Shown here one piece after another: positions 48,717 through 57,035 of a DNA stretch of 64,000 nucleotides; position 1 is the stretch's first letter, and the number at the start of each line of letters is the position of its first letter. The stretch covers positions 27,907-91,906 of the forward strand of contig CAZKHJ010000010.1 of the NCBI GenBank assembly GCA_964552675.1, in the 5' to 3' direction. The translations under genes and the position numbers were made by a program. This DNA is from Sulfurimicrobium sp964552675. Lineage in GTDB: Bacteria > Pseudomonadota > Gammaproteobacteria > Burkholderiales > Sulfuricellaceae. The notes beneath the pieces were generated by a model. It did no database searches. It saw only the letters and a list, made by a program, of their open reading frames with translations, and was not told the origin of the DNA.

Positions 48717-51014
48717 ATGATGTCATTTGCCAGAAAACCCCTCGTCCTTGCCGTCGCGCTGACACTGCCGGCTGCGGCCATGTTCAGTGCCAGTGCCCGC
48801 GCCGCCGAGGATAAAACCGCCACCCTGCCGGAAGTCACGGTCAGCGCCACGAAAGCCGGCACCGCTACGGCCATCGGCAGCATCCAGCCCGACGCCGCCA
48901 GCCTGGCCGCGAAACGCGCCGCCACCAGCGACGCCGCCAGCCTCCTCGATAATGTGCCCGGCGTCAGCATCTATGGTGCCGGCGGCGTTTCCGGCCTGCC
49001 GGTGATCCACGGCCTGGCGGACGACCGGCTGCGCATCAAGGTCGATGGCATGGACCTGATTTCCGCCTGCGGCAACCATATGAACCCGCCTCTGTCCTAC
49101 ATCGACCCGACCAATGTGGGCAGCATCCAGGTATTTGCCGGCATCACGCCGGTAAGCGTGGGCGGCGACAGCATTGGCGGCACCATCCTGGCCAGCTCCC
49201 CGGCGCCGGAATTCGCCGCGCCAGGACAGGGCAGACTGCTCAAGGGCGAGGCGGGCGCATTCTACCGCAGCAACGGCAATGCCACTGGCGGCAACCTGGC
49301 CGCAACGATCGCCAGCGAAAAGCTGAGCATGAGCTACAGCGGCTCGACCACGGAGTCGGACAACTACAAGGCCGGCGGCAACTTCAAGCCGGCCGGACCG
49401 GCCTATGTCAACCCGCCCCAGGCGCCTGCGGTGTCGGTGCCCTGGCTGGCCGGGGACGAGGTGGGCTCCTCCGCCTACAAATCGCAGAACCAGTCGCTGG
49501 GCTTCGCGCTGCGCCATGAAAATCATCAGGTCGAACTCAAGCTGGGCTATCAGCACATCCCCTACCAGGGTTTCCCGAACCAGCGCATGGACATGACTGA
49601 CAACAAGAGCGAACAGGTCAATCTGCGCTACACCGGCCAATACGACTGGGGTACCCTGCAGGCGCGCGCCTATCACGAGCATACCCGGCACAAGATGGAT
49701 TTCCTGGGCGACAAGGAATTCTGGTACTACAACGCCACGGCGGCCAGGCCGCTTGCCGGCGGCATGCCGATGGATACCGAAGGGCGCAACAGCGGTGCGC
49801 TGGTCAAGGCAGATATCGTGCTGTCCGGGCGCGATACGCTCCGGGTCGGCGGCGAATACCAGCGCTATCGCTTCAATGACTGGTGGGATCCGTCCGGCGC
49901 GGGCATGTGGCCCAACACTTTCTGGGACATCCGGGACGGCCAGCGCGACCGCTATGCCGCCTTTGCCGAATGGGAAGCACGCTGGAACCCGCAATGGCTG
50001 AGCCAGTTCGGCGTACGCAACGAAACGGTGAAAATGGATACCGGGACGGTCCAGGGCTACAGCACCAACTATGCCGCCGAGGCCAACGCTTTCAACGCGA
50101 AGGATCGCAGCCGCACCGACAACAACTGGGACATCACCGCGCTGGCCCGCTATACGCAGGATAGCAGCAAGAGCTACGAGTTCGGCTATGCCCGCAAGAC
50201 CCGCTCGCCCAATCTCTATGAGCGCTATTCCTGGTCCACCGGCGGGATGGCCATGAACATGATCAACATGGTGGGCGATGGCAACGGCTACGTCGGCAAT
50301 CTCGACCTGCAGCCGGAAGTCGCGCACACCCTCAGCGCCACGGCGGACTGGCACGATGCCAGGCAGAATGACTGGGGGCTGAAAGTCACGCCCTATTACA
50401 CCTATGTGCAGGATTACATCAATGCGCGGCGCTGCTCCACCGGCGACACCCAGATGGCCAGCAGTTCCTGTACTGCCGCTAATCTGACCAACACCAACAG
50501 CTTTGTTTTCCTCAAATACGCCAACCAGGATGCCCGCCTTTACGGCCTGGATGTTTCCGGCCATTTCCCGCTGGCCGGAAACACCGGCTTCGGCAGTTTC
50601 ACGGCAACCGGCCTGCTGAATTATGTCAGGGGGAAAACCGCGAGCGGCACGGACGACGACCTCTACAACATCATGCCGCTGAACGCCAGGCTAGCCATCG
50701 TGCAGCGCACAGGCAGCTGGACCAATACGGTGGAAGCCCAGTTCGTGGATGCCAAGGATGAAGTCTCACGGATTCGCAACGAGCTGAAAACCGGCGGCTA
50801 CGGCTTGCTGAACCTGCGCAGCAGCTATGCGTGGAAGCAGGCGCGCTTCGATGTGGGCGTGGATAACGTATTCGACCGCTTCTACAACTACCCGCTGGGC
50901 GGCGCCTATGTGGGGCAGGGCAGGACCATGCCCCCGACCGGCGGCGCACCCTACGGCTATGCCGTCCCCGGCATGGGGCGCTCGATCTATGCGGGGGTGA
51001 ATGTGAAATTCTGA
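48717..51014 (+). CDS. TonB-dependent copper receptor, OprC/NosA-like
   Basis: This 765-residue outer-membrane receptor has a signal peptide ending ARA-AE, a TonB box-like segment (LPEVTVSATK), a plug domain to about residue 165 and a beta-barrel ending in AGVNVKF. The copper-binding signature of OprC (CxxxM-HxM) is present as Cys118-Met122 in SACGNHMNPPLSYID and His325-Met327 in TRHKMDFLG. OprC imports copper; NosA relatives supply nitrous oxide reductase. The reading frame continues far upstream antisense to regB, but the signal peptide fixes the start at 48717 (or 48720). Confidence 0.92.
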   Translation: MMSFARKPLVLAVALTLPAAAMFSASARAAEDKTATLPEVTVSATKAGTATAIGSIQPDAASLAAKRAATSDAASLLDNVPGVSIYGAGGVSGLPVIHGLADDRLRIKVDGMDLISACGNHMNPPLSYIDPTNVGSIQVFAGITPVSVGGDSIGGTILASSPAPEFAAPGQGRLLKGEAGAFYRSNGNATGGNLAATIASEKLSMSYSGSTTESDNYKAGGNFKPAGPAYVNPPQAPAVSVPWLAGDEVGSSAYKSQNQSLGFALRHENHQVELKLGYQHIPYQGFPNQRMDMTDNKSEQVNLRYTGQYDWGTLQARAYHEHTRHKMDFLGDKEFWYYNATAARPLAGGMPMDTEGRNSGALVKADIVLSGRDTLRVGGEYQRYRFNDWWDPSGAGMWPNTFWDIRDGQRDRYAAFAEWEARWNPQWLSQFGVRNETVKMDTGTVQGYSTNYAAEANAFNAKDRSRTDNNWDITALARYTQDSSKSYEFGYARKTRSPNLYERYSWSTGGMAMNMINMVGDGNGYVGNLDLQPEVAHTLSATADWHDARQNDWGLKVTPYYTYVQDYINARRCSTGDTQMASSSCTAANLTNTNSFVFLKYANQDARLYGLDVSGHFPLAGNTGFGSFTATGLLNYVRGKTASGTDDDLYNIMPLNARLAIVQRTGSWTNTVEAQFVDAKDEVSRIRNELKTGGYGLLNLRSSYAWKQARFDVGVDNVFDRFYNYPLGGAYVGQGRTMPPTGGAPYGYAVPGMGRSIYAGVNVKF

Positions 51015-51069
51015 CCCCTGCCTGGCGCGCGGCAGCGTGCCGGACAGTCAAAAATTCGCTCCTGTTCGA

Positions 51070-51104
51070 CAGCCTGGCCCGATCATCGCGCCGGGCTGTT
51101 TTTT
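51070..51104 (+). terminator. Intrinsic terminator after the copper receptor gene
   Basis: CAGCCTGGC (51070-51078) pairs with GCCGGGCTG (51090-51098) with one G-T wobble, followed directly by six T. It separates the copper receptor from the next receptor operon. Confidence 0.8.
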
Positions 51105-51197
51105 CTGGAATCCGGAGCCGGGGCTGGCCAATAAAATGATCCTGGTCAAGTTTCCGCAGATTCGCCCCGCCCAAACCCGCCCCAGCAGTGCGGCATA

Positions 51198-51249
51198 TTG
51201 TCGCGCGACAATTGGCCGCATTTCATTAGGACCCGCCGCCCTCTACCAT
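51198..51249 (+). promoter_or_regulatory. Shared operator and promoter element, copy 2
   Basis: TTGTCGCGCGACAA (51198-51211) is a perfect 14-base palindrome. CATTTC at 51219 and TACCAT at 51244-51249 keep exactly the spacing seen at 48601. It lies 40 bases before the start codon of the second receptor, between that gene and the terminator of the first. Confidence 0.7.
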
Positions 51250-51288
51250 TGCCGCTGGATAAAAAAACCGGAAAGGCTGGATCACATC

Positions 51289-53394
51289 ATGAAACAGAAC
51301 AAATTCATCCCCTGTCTCGTCGCTGCCATCTGCGCCGGCTATGCCATCAACGGCATGGCGGAAGAAGCGGCCAGCGGTTCCGCCCTGGGTGAAATCACGG
51401 TAACCGGCACCCGTGAAGGACGTGCCCTGGCGGAAACCCCGGGCACGGTAGACATCGTCAGGGGAGAGGAGATCAAGGCCGTCTCCCCTAAACACCCCTC
51501 CGAAATCATGGGACAGATACCCGGCGTATGGGTCAATGTCACCGGCGGGGAAGGGCACCAGACCGCCATCCGCCAGCCCCTCACCACCAGCCCGGTTTAT
51601 CTTTACCTGGAGGACGGCATTCCCACCCGTTCCACCGGTTTCTTCAACCATAACGCCCTGTATGAGATCAACGTCCCCATGGCAGGGGGCATTGAGGTCA
51701 GCAAGGGGCCGGGAACGGCTCTGTACGGTTCGGATGCCATCGGCGGGGTAATAAACGTGCTGACCCGGCCCGCCCCTCTCAAGCCCGAGGCCCAGCTCAC
51801 CGTGGAAGCAGGAGAATTCGGCTGGGGGCGGATCATGGCCACTGGCGGCAACACGGTGGGCAAGGATGGCTGGCGCGCCGACCTGAACCTGACCCATACC
51901 GATGGCTGGCGCAATGCCACCGGCTACGACCGGCAGGCGGGCTCCCTGCGCTGGGACCGCAGCCTGAATGACGATGCCCTGTTGAAAACCGTGGCCACCT
52001 TCTCCAACATCGACCAGCAGACTGCCGGTACCTCCACCATTTCCGAGGATGAGTACAACAACAATCCCACCACCAATTACACCCCGATTTCCCTGCGCAA
52101 GGTGCAAGCCTTCCGTCTTTCCTCCGCCTACGAGAAGGAATCCGGCAATTCGCTGCTATCCGTCACGCCCTATTTCCGCTACAACGACATGGATCTGCTG
52201 GCCAACTGGTCGCTGACCTACGACCCGACCATCTATAACACCAGCAACAAGTCCCTCGGCCTGCTGGCGAAATACCGCCAGGATTTCCCCGACCACCGCG
52301 CCCGTATCATTGTCGGCATGGACCTCGATTACAGTCCCGGCAGCCGCCTGGAGCAGAGCATCAACACCGTCCGCAGCGGCAGGATTTACACCGACTACAC
52401 CATCGGCCGGACGTTATATGATTACGATGCCACCTTCAAGGGCGTTTCTCCCTATGTGCATGGCGAAATCTCCCCCACCGAGAAATTGCGTCTTACCGCC
52501 GGCCTGCGCTATGACCATCTGGGCTACGATTACACCAATAACCTGTCCGATGCGGATATCGTGATCCGGCCGGCCAACATCTCCTATAATCTGACCTATC
52601 GCCATCCCTCCAGTACCAGCGTGAGCTACGATCATCTCAGCCCGAAACTCGGTGCCACCTATGCCTTCAACCCCGAGCTGAACGGCTTCGTGGCCTATAA
52701 CCATGCCTTCCGTGCCCCCTCCGAAGGACAGCTGTTCCGCCAGGGCTCCGCCCTCAATACCATTGATCTCAAGCCGGTCAAGGCGGACAGCTACGAAGTG
52801 GGCCTGCGCGGCAAGGCAGGGGCAAAACTGCGTTATGAGGCCTCCCTCTATTACATGACCAAGGAAGACGATATCCTCAGCTACAAGGATCCCGCCACCG
52901 GCGCAACCCAGTCCGTCAATGCCGGCAAGACCCTGCACCGGGGCATGGAGCTGGGCCTTGGCGCCGAACTGAGCCGGGAAGTGGAATTGAACCTGAGCGC
53001 TTCCTACGCCAGGCACAGCTATGAAGACTGGGTGATTTCCGGCACGGCCGATTACAACGGCAAGGAAATGGAAACGGCACCACGCCTGATCGCCAACACC
53101 CGTCTCAACTACAAGCCGACGGCGCTCAACGGCGGCCGCCTCTCGCTGGAATGGGTGAAGCTGGGCAGCTACTGGATGGATGCAGCCAATACCCAGAAAT
53201 ACGATGGCCACGACATCATCAACCTGCGCATCAACTACCCGGTCAGCCGCCAGATGGAATTGCTCGGCAGCGTGACCAATCTGACCGACGAGCGTTATGC
53301 GGATGCATCCTCCTACACCACCGCACGCGGCCGTGAACTTGCGCCGGGCCTGCCGCGCACCTTCTATGCCGGGTTGCGCTACAACTGGATGTAA
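51289..53394 (+). CDS. TonB-dependent receptor heading a dedicated uptake operon
   Basis: This 701-residue outer-membrane receptor has a signal peptide ending NGMA-EE and a TonB box region (GEITVTGTREGR). The plug has PSEIMGQIPGVWVNVTGG and IEVSKGPGTALYGSDAIGGVINV, and the barrel ends in FYAGLRYNWM. The plug resembles iron, cobalamin or copper receptors, and the substrate cannot be read directly. It lacks the CxxxM-HxM motif of its neighbour. The start at 51289 gives the signal peptide; the longer frame does not. The stop lies 2 bases before the propeller gene. Confidence 0.9.
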   Translation: MKQNKFIPCLVAAICAGYAINGMAEEAASGSALGEITVTGTREGRALAETPGTVDIVRGEEIKAVSPKHPSEIMGQIPGVWVNVTGGEGHQTAIRQPLTTSPVYLYLEDGIPTRSTGFFNHNALYEINVPMAGGIEVSKGPGTALYGSDAIGGVINVLTRPAPLKPEAQLTVEAGEFGWGRIMATGGNTVGKDGWRADLNLTHTDGWRNATGYDRQAGSLRWDRSLNDDALLKTVATFSNIDQQTAGTSTISEDEYNNNPTTNYTPISLRKVQAFRLSSAYEKESGNSLLSVTPYFRYNDMDLLANWSLTYDPTIYNTSNKSLGLLAKYRQDFPDHRARIIVGMDLDYSPGSRLEQSINTVRSGRIYTDYTIGRTLYDYDATFKGVSPYVHGEISPTEKLRLTAGLRYDHLGYDYTNNLSDADIVIRPANISYNLTYRHPSSTSVSYDHLSPKLGATYAFNPELNGFVAYNHAFRAPSEGQLFRQGSALNTIDLKPVKADSYEVGLRGKAGAKLRYEASLYYMTKEDDILSYKDPATGATQSVNAGKTLHRGMELGLGAELSREVELNLSASYARHSYEDWVISGTADYNGKEMETAPRLIANTRLNYKPTALNGGRLSLEWVKLGSYWMDAANTQKYDGHDIINLRINYPVSRQMELLGSVTNLTDERYADASSYTTARGRELAPGLPRTFYAGLRYNWM

Positions 53395-53396
53395 CG

Positions 53397-54620
53397 ATGA
53401 AACCAGGTTTTCTGGGCTTGCTGCTGGCCGTTCTCGCCGCCTTCCCGGCGAGCGCAGAGGAACATCGCCACAACACCGGGGCAAGCGCCAAGCCCCCGGA
53501 CATGGGCAAGATATGGCAGGCCGCCCTGGCCCGCCCGGCCCTGTCCGCCACCCCGGCATTCGATACCGGAGGACGGCTGTGGCAGGCAATGGTGCAGAAG
53601 GATTACCTTTACCTCCGCTATTCCGATGACCAGGGCAAGGCCTTCAGCCCCCCAGTGGCAGTCAATCCGGTTCCGGAACGGATCGCTGCGGACGGGGAAA
53701 ATCGCCCGAAAATCCTGGTAAACGAAGGCAAAGTCTACGTTTCCTGGACCCAGAGCCTGGACCAGCCTTTCAGCGGCCACATCCGTTTCAGCCGCTCGCT
53801 TGACGGCGGCAAGACGTTCTCGCCGCCCATCACCGTCAACGACAACCGGGAAACCATCAGCCACCGCTTCGAGGCCATGGGCATCACCCGGCAGGGGCGC
53901 ATCTATCTGGCCTGGCTGGACAAGCGGGATTTAAGCGCCGCCGCCAGAAAGGGCGAGTCATTCACCGGCGCCTCCGTTTACTATGCCGTGTCGGATGACG
54001 ATGGCGCCAGCTTCTCACCCAACCTCAGGGTGGCGGAGCATTCCTGCGAATGCTGCCGGGTAGCCATGGCAGTGGAGCCGGAAGGCACGCCCGTGGTTTT
54101 CTGGCGCCATGTCTACGGCAAGAACACGCGCGACTTTGCACTCGCCCGCCTTGATGACAACCCCATCACGGTACGCGCCACACACGACGGCTGGCAGGTC
54201 GATGGCTGCCCCCATCACGGCGGCGCCCTTTCCATCGGCCCGGATGGCGTCTATCACCTGGTGTGGTTCAATAACGGGCCGGAACGGCATGGCCTGTTCT
54301 ACGGCTCGAGCCGCGACCGTGGCCAGACTTTTTCCGCCCCGCTGGGCTTTGGCAACGAAAATGCTCAGGCCGGGCATCCGGACGTGCTGAGCCTGGGGCA
54401 AAAGGTTTTCGTGGCATGGAAAGAATTTGACGGCAAGGAGTCCGCCATCCAGACCATGTATTCCCGCGACGGCGGGCACACCTGGTCTGTGCCCCGCCGT
54501 CTCGCTTCCACCGCCGGCGCCTCCGACCACCCGCTGCTGATCAGCGGCCAGGGCAGGGCCTATCTGTCCTGGCAAACGGAGCAGGGCGGCTTGCAGCTGA
54601 TCGAGGTCGACACGCCATGA
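53397..54620 (+). CDS. Exported BNR/sialidase-fold beta-propeller with CECC and CPHH motifs
   Basis: This 407-residue periplasmic protein has a signal peptide ending ASA-EE, then EHRHN. At least five Asp-box (BNR) repeats are visible: SDDQGKAF (76), SLDGGKTF (134), SDDDGASF (199), SRDRGQTF and SRDGGHTW. The sialidase catalytic Arg triad and Tyr were not found. A HSCECCRVAM motif (Cys217, Cys219, Cys220) and DGCPHHGG (Cys271, His273, His274) look like metal ligands. With two receptors, TlpA and TonB around it, a copper or other metal chaperone role is likely (inference). It overlaps the next gene by ATGA. Confidence 0.82.
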   Translation: MKPGFLGLLLAVLAAFPASAEEHRHNTGASAKPPDMGKIWQAALARPALSATPAFDTGGRLWQAMVQKDYLYLRYSDDQGKAFSPPVAVNPVPERIAADGENRPKILVNEGKVYVSWTQSLDQPFSGHIRFSRSLDGGKTFSPPITVNDNRETISHRFEAMGITRQGRIYLAWLDKRDLSAAARKGESFTGASVYYAVSDDDGASFSPNLRVAEHSCECCRVAMAVEPEGTPVVFWRHVYGKNTRDFALARLDDNPITVRATHDGWQVDGCPHHGGALSIGPDGVYHLVWFNNGPERHGLFYGSSRDRGQTFSAPLGFGNENAQAGHPDVLSLGQKVFVAWKEFDGKESAIQTMYSRDGGHTWSVPRRLASTAGASDHPLLISGQGRAYLSWQTEQGGLQLIEVDTP

Positions 54621-55102
54621 AAAAACGCGGAATCCTCCTCTTGCTGCTCTGGGCCTGGGCAACATTCTGCCATGCCGCTCCCGTGGAACCCAGACCCTTT
54701 GGCCAGGGCAGCATGAGGGAAATAGCCAGCACCCACGCCGGCAAACCCTTCATCCTCGCGTTCTGGTCACTGAACTGCGTCCACTGCAAGGCCAATCTGG
54801 CGCTGTTCGGCAAGCTGCTCCAGCAGCATCCTCAACTCCCGCTGGTGCTGGTTTCCACCGACAGCCCGGAGGAAAGCGCGGCCATCATCGCCACGCTGGA
54901 AAAATATAACCTGGAAAAACTGCAAACCTGGGTATTTGCCGACCGTTTCGTGGAGCGGCTGTATTTTGAAATCGACCGCCGCTGGCGCGGCGAGTTGCCA
55001 CGCACTTATCTGTATGAGGCCACGCACCAGGCACGCACCCTCACCGGCAAGCTGGACGAGGCGGAAACCGGACGCTGGGTCCTGGCCCTGCCTGGCCGCT
55101 GA
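54617..55102 (+). CDS. TlpA/ResA-like periplasmic thioredoxin
   Basis: This 161-residue exported protein has a signal peptide ending FCHA-AP and a thioredoxin fold with the active site FWSLNCVHCKANL (Cys54, Cys57). LVLVSTDSPEE, typical of the TlpA/peroxiredoxin-like group, follows, and a cis-proline lies in GELPRTYLY. It probably reduces cysteines of a periplasmic partner, the obvious candidate being the CECC protein encoded just upstream, whose stop it overlaps. This pairing is inference. Confidence 0.87.
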   Translation: MKKRGILLLLLWAWATFCHAAPVEPRPFGQGSMREIASTHAGKPFILAFWSLNCVHCKANLALFGKLLQQHPQLPLVLVSTDSPEESAAIIATLEKYNLEKLQTWVFADRFVERLYFEIDRRWRGELPRTYLYEATHQARTLTGKLDEAETGRWVLALPGR

Positions 55103-55127
55103 TCTGTTTGCCGGCACAGGGAAGCGG

Positions 55128-55775
55128 ATGGAGGGAGAAAAGGCAAGGAGGTGGCTGATCGCAGGAATGCTGGTAGCGCTCGCCCATGCCGGGGCATGGT
55201 ATGGGCTGAGCCGGTTGTCGCATGAAATCACCCCGCCCAGACCGCTGAAAGTCATCGAAGTGGCTCTGCTGACGCCGCCGCCACAACCAAAAATTGCAGT
55301 CAAGCCACCCGAACCAGCCAAGCCCGTAGCCAAGGCGCAACCCCGCGCCAAACCGGAGCCGCGCCAGCTGTTGCAGCCTCAGACCGTGGCGGAAAGGGTG
55401 ATGGAACAGGCGCCCGAGACCCCGCCGCCCAGCGTGCCCACTCCGCCGGTTGCCGTAGCCGAACCACCCAGGGCGGCCCCCGAACCCGTGGTGGAAGCCC
55501 CGCGCTTCAACGCCGCCTACCTCAACAATCCGCCACCCGCCTATCCCCTGACGGCACGCCGGCGGGGGATGGAGGGCCGGGTCATGGTGCGGGCCGAAGT
55601 GCTGACGGATGGCACATGCAGCCGGGTGGAGCTGAAACAGAGCAGCGGTTATGAGCCGCTTGACCAGGCCGCGCTGGAAGCGGTAAAAAAATGGCGCTTC
55701 GTTCCGGCGAAAAAAGGCAGCCAAGCCATAACGGCATGGGTGGAAGTGCCGATCACCTTCAAACTGGAGAATTAG
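55128..55775 (+). CDS. tonB: Energy transducer TonB
   Basis: This 215-residue protein has one N-terminal transmembrane helix (residues 9-30) and a Pro/Lys/Glu-rich periplasmic spacer (about 45-120). The C-terminal TonB domain reads NPPPAYPLTARRRGMEGRVMVRAEV and ALEAVKKWRFVPAKKG. It couples proton motive force from ExbBD to outer-membrane receptors. It lies 25 bases after the thioredoxin gene and 5 bases before exbB, so this is a dedicated TonB system for the receptors here. Confidence 0.94.
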   Translation: MEGEKARRWLIAGMLVALAHAGAWYGLSRLSHEITPPRPLKVIEVALLTPPPQPKIAVKPPEPAKPVAKAQPRAKPEPRQLLQPQTVAERVMEQAPETPPPSVPTPPVAVAEPPRAAPEPVVEAPRFNAAYLNNPPPAYPLTARRRGMEGRVMVRAEVLTDGTCSRVELKQSSGYEPLDQAALEAVKKWRFVPAKKGSQAITAWVEVPITFKLEN

Positions 55776-55780
55776 GAAAT

Positions 55781-56437
55781 ATGTTTGGACATTCGACCTC
55801 GGGCATCGTGGCCGCCACCCTGTGGCTGCTGATCGGCTTTTCGGTGGTTTCCTGGACACTGATCGTGACGAAGGGCTGGCTGCAGTTCCGGCTGTCGCGG
55901 CAAAACAACACCTTCACCGGCACATTCTGGCGCGCCCGCAACCTGTCCGAGGCGGAAGGCGTAGCCCAGCGGGCACAAGGCCCGCTGGCGCAACTGTGCC
56001 GCTCGGGATTCCTGGTGCTGCGCGAAATCGGTGTGGATGGCGCCAACAGCCTGCAGAACAGCGGCGACAGGCAGGACGTGCTGGAGCGCCGCCTGCGCGC
56101 CGAGGTGCAGAAGGAACTGCACAAGCTCGAAAGCGGCCTGATGGTGCTGGCCAGCATCGGCTCCACCGCGCCCTTTGTCGGGCTGTTCGGCACGGTATGG
56201 GGCATCATGCACGCCCTGCAGGACATCAGCCGGACCGGTTCAGCCGGGCTGGACGTGGTGGCGGGGCCGATCGGTGAAGCCCTGATCGCTACCGCCATCG
56301 GCATCGCCACCGCCATTCCCGCCGTGCTGGCGTACAACTACGGCCTGCGCCAGGTACGCCTGTATGCGGCAGAACTGGAGGCCTTTGCCAACGATTTCCT
56401 GCACCTTGCCCTGAAATCCGGCTTCAACGTCAAATAG
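55781..56437 (+). CDS. exbB: ExbB/TolQ/MotA-family proton channel protein
   Basis: This 218-residue inner-membrane protein has three transmembrane helices. The diagnostic segments are LMVLASIGSTAPFVGLFGTVWGIMHALQDI and GPIGEALIATAIGIATAIPAVLAYN. It forms the proton channel with ExbD and energises TonB. The ATG at 55781 has TAGGAA 5 bases upstream. A longer frame begins inside tonB and is rejected. Confidence 0.95.
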   Translation: MFGHSTSGIVAATLWLLIGFSVVSWTLIVTKGWLQFRLSRQNNTFTGTFWRARNLSEAEGVAQRAQGPLAQLCRSGFLVLREIGVDGANSLQNSGDRQDVLERRLRAEVQKELHKLESGLMVLASIGSTAPFVGLFGTVWGIMHALQDISRTGSAGLDVVAGPIGEALIATAIGIATAIPAVLAYNYGLRQVRLYAAELEAFANDFLHLALKSGFNVK

Positions 56438-56447
56438 GGGAAAGATC

Positions 56448-56852
56448 ATGGCCCTGCGCACATCCTCCGAACAGTCCGCCATGGCCGACATCAACGTCAC
56501 CCCGCTGGTGGATGTGATGCTGGTGCTGCTGATCGTGTTCATCGTCACCGCCCCGTTGCTGATGCAGGCAGTCAAGGTCGATCTGCCCAAGACTGCGCCG
56601 GTCGCCCCGCTCAAGCAGACCCATACGGTCCAGCTGGCCATCAATGCCCAGGGCACGGTGTATATCGACCAGCGCCCGATCCATTTCGACATCCTGGAAA
56701 ACGAACTGAAAAAAATGCGCGCCACGACAGCCGAACTCAACGTTCAGCTGCACGCCGACGAAAACGTCAAATACGGTCGCGTGGCGCAGGTCATGGCGGC
56801 AATCAATCGCGCCGGCATCAGCAGGCTCGGGTTCATCACCATTCCGCAATAA
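56448..56852 (+). CDS. exbD: ExbD/TolR-family biopolymer transport protein
   Basis: This 134-residue protein has a single transmembrane helix, MADINVTPLVDVMLVLLIVFIV, carrying the conserved proton-relay Asp in PLVDVML. The periplasmic domain includes YGRVAQVMAAINRAGISRLGFIT. It is the last gene of the receptor-propeller-TlpA-tonB-exbB-exbD operon and is followed by an intrinsic terminator. Confidence 0.95.
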   Translation: MALRTSSEQSAMADINVTPLVDVMLVLLIVFIVTAPLLMQAVKVDLPKTAPVAPLKQTHTVQLAINAQGTVYIDQRPIHFDILENELKKMRATTAELNVQLHADENVKYGRVAQVMAAINRAGISRLGFITIPQ

Positions 56853-56880
56853 ACCGGCAGCATCCGGCATCCTCCCCACG

Positions 56881-56902
56881 GGCGGCTCCAAGCCGCCTTT
56901 TT
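56881..56902 (+). terminator. Intrinsic terminator of the receptor-TonB operon
   Basis: GGCGGCT (56881-56887) and AGCCGCC (56891-56897) form a perfect 7-bp stem around a 3-base loop, followed by five T. Confidence 0.88.
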
Positions 56903-56952
56903 CATTTGCATCAAAGAATTGATCGATTGATTACTTTTTTATCCAATCAATA

Positions 56953-57008
56953 TTGACAATTGTCATTCTTCATATAACCATACGATCAGTAGGGAGTACT
57001 TTCCTACT
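56953..57008 (+). promoter_or_regulatory. Promoter region of the DUF2202 gene with two inverted repeats
   Basis: TTGACA at 56953-56958 is a perfect -35 and overlaps TGACAATTGTCA (56954-56965), a perfect 12-base palindrome that a repressor could bind. A second inverted repeat, AGTAGG...CCTACT (56988-57008), lies in the leader. The -10 is unclear (AACCAT at 17 bases). The stretch from 56903 to 57035 is strikingly AT-rich. Confidence 0.5.
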
Positions 57009-57035
57009 ATAAAAGACCAAACTACAGGAGATAAC

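Noticed and set aside
51037..51288. N-terminal extension of the second TonB receptor
   Set aside because: It crosses a terminator and the shared operator; the signal peptide starts at 51289.
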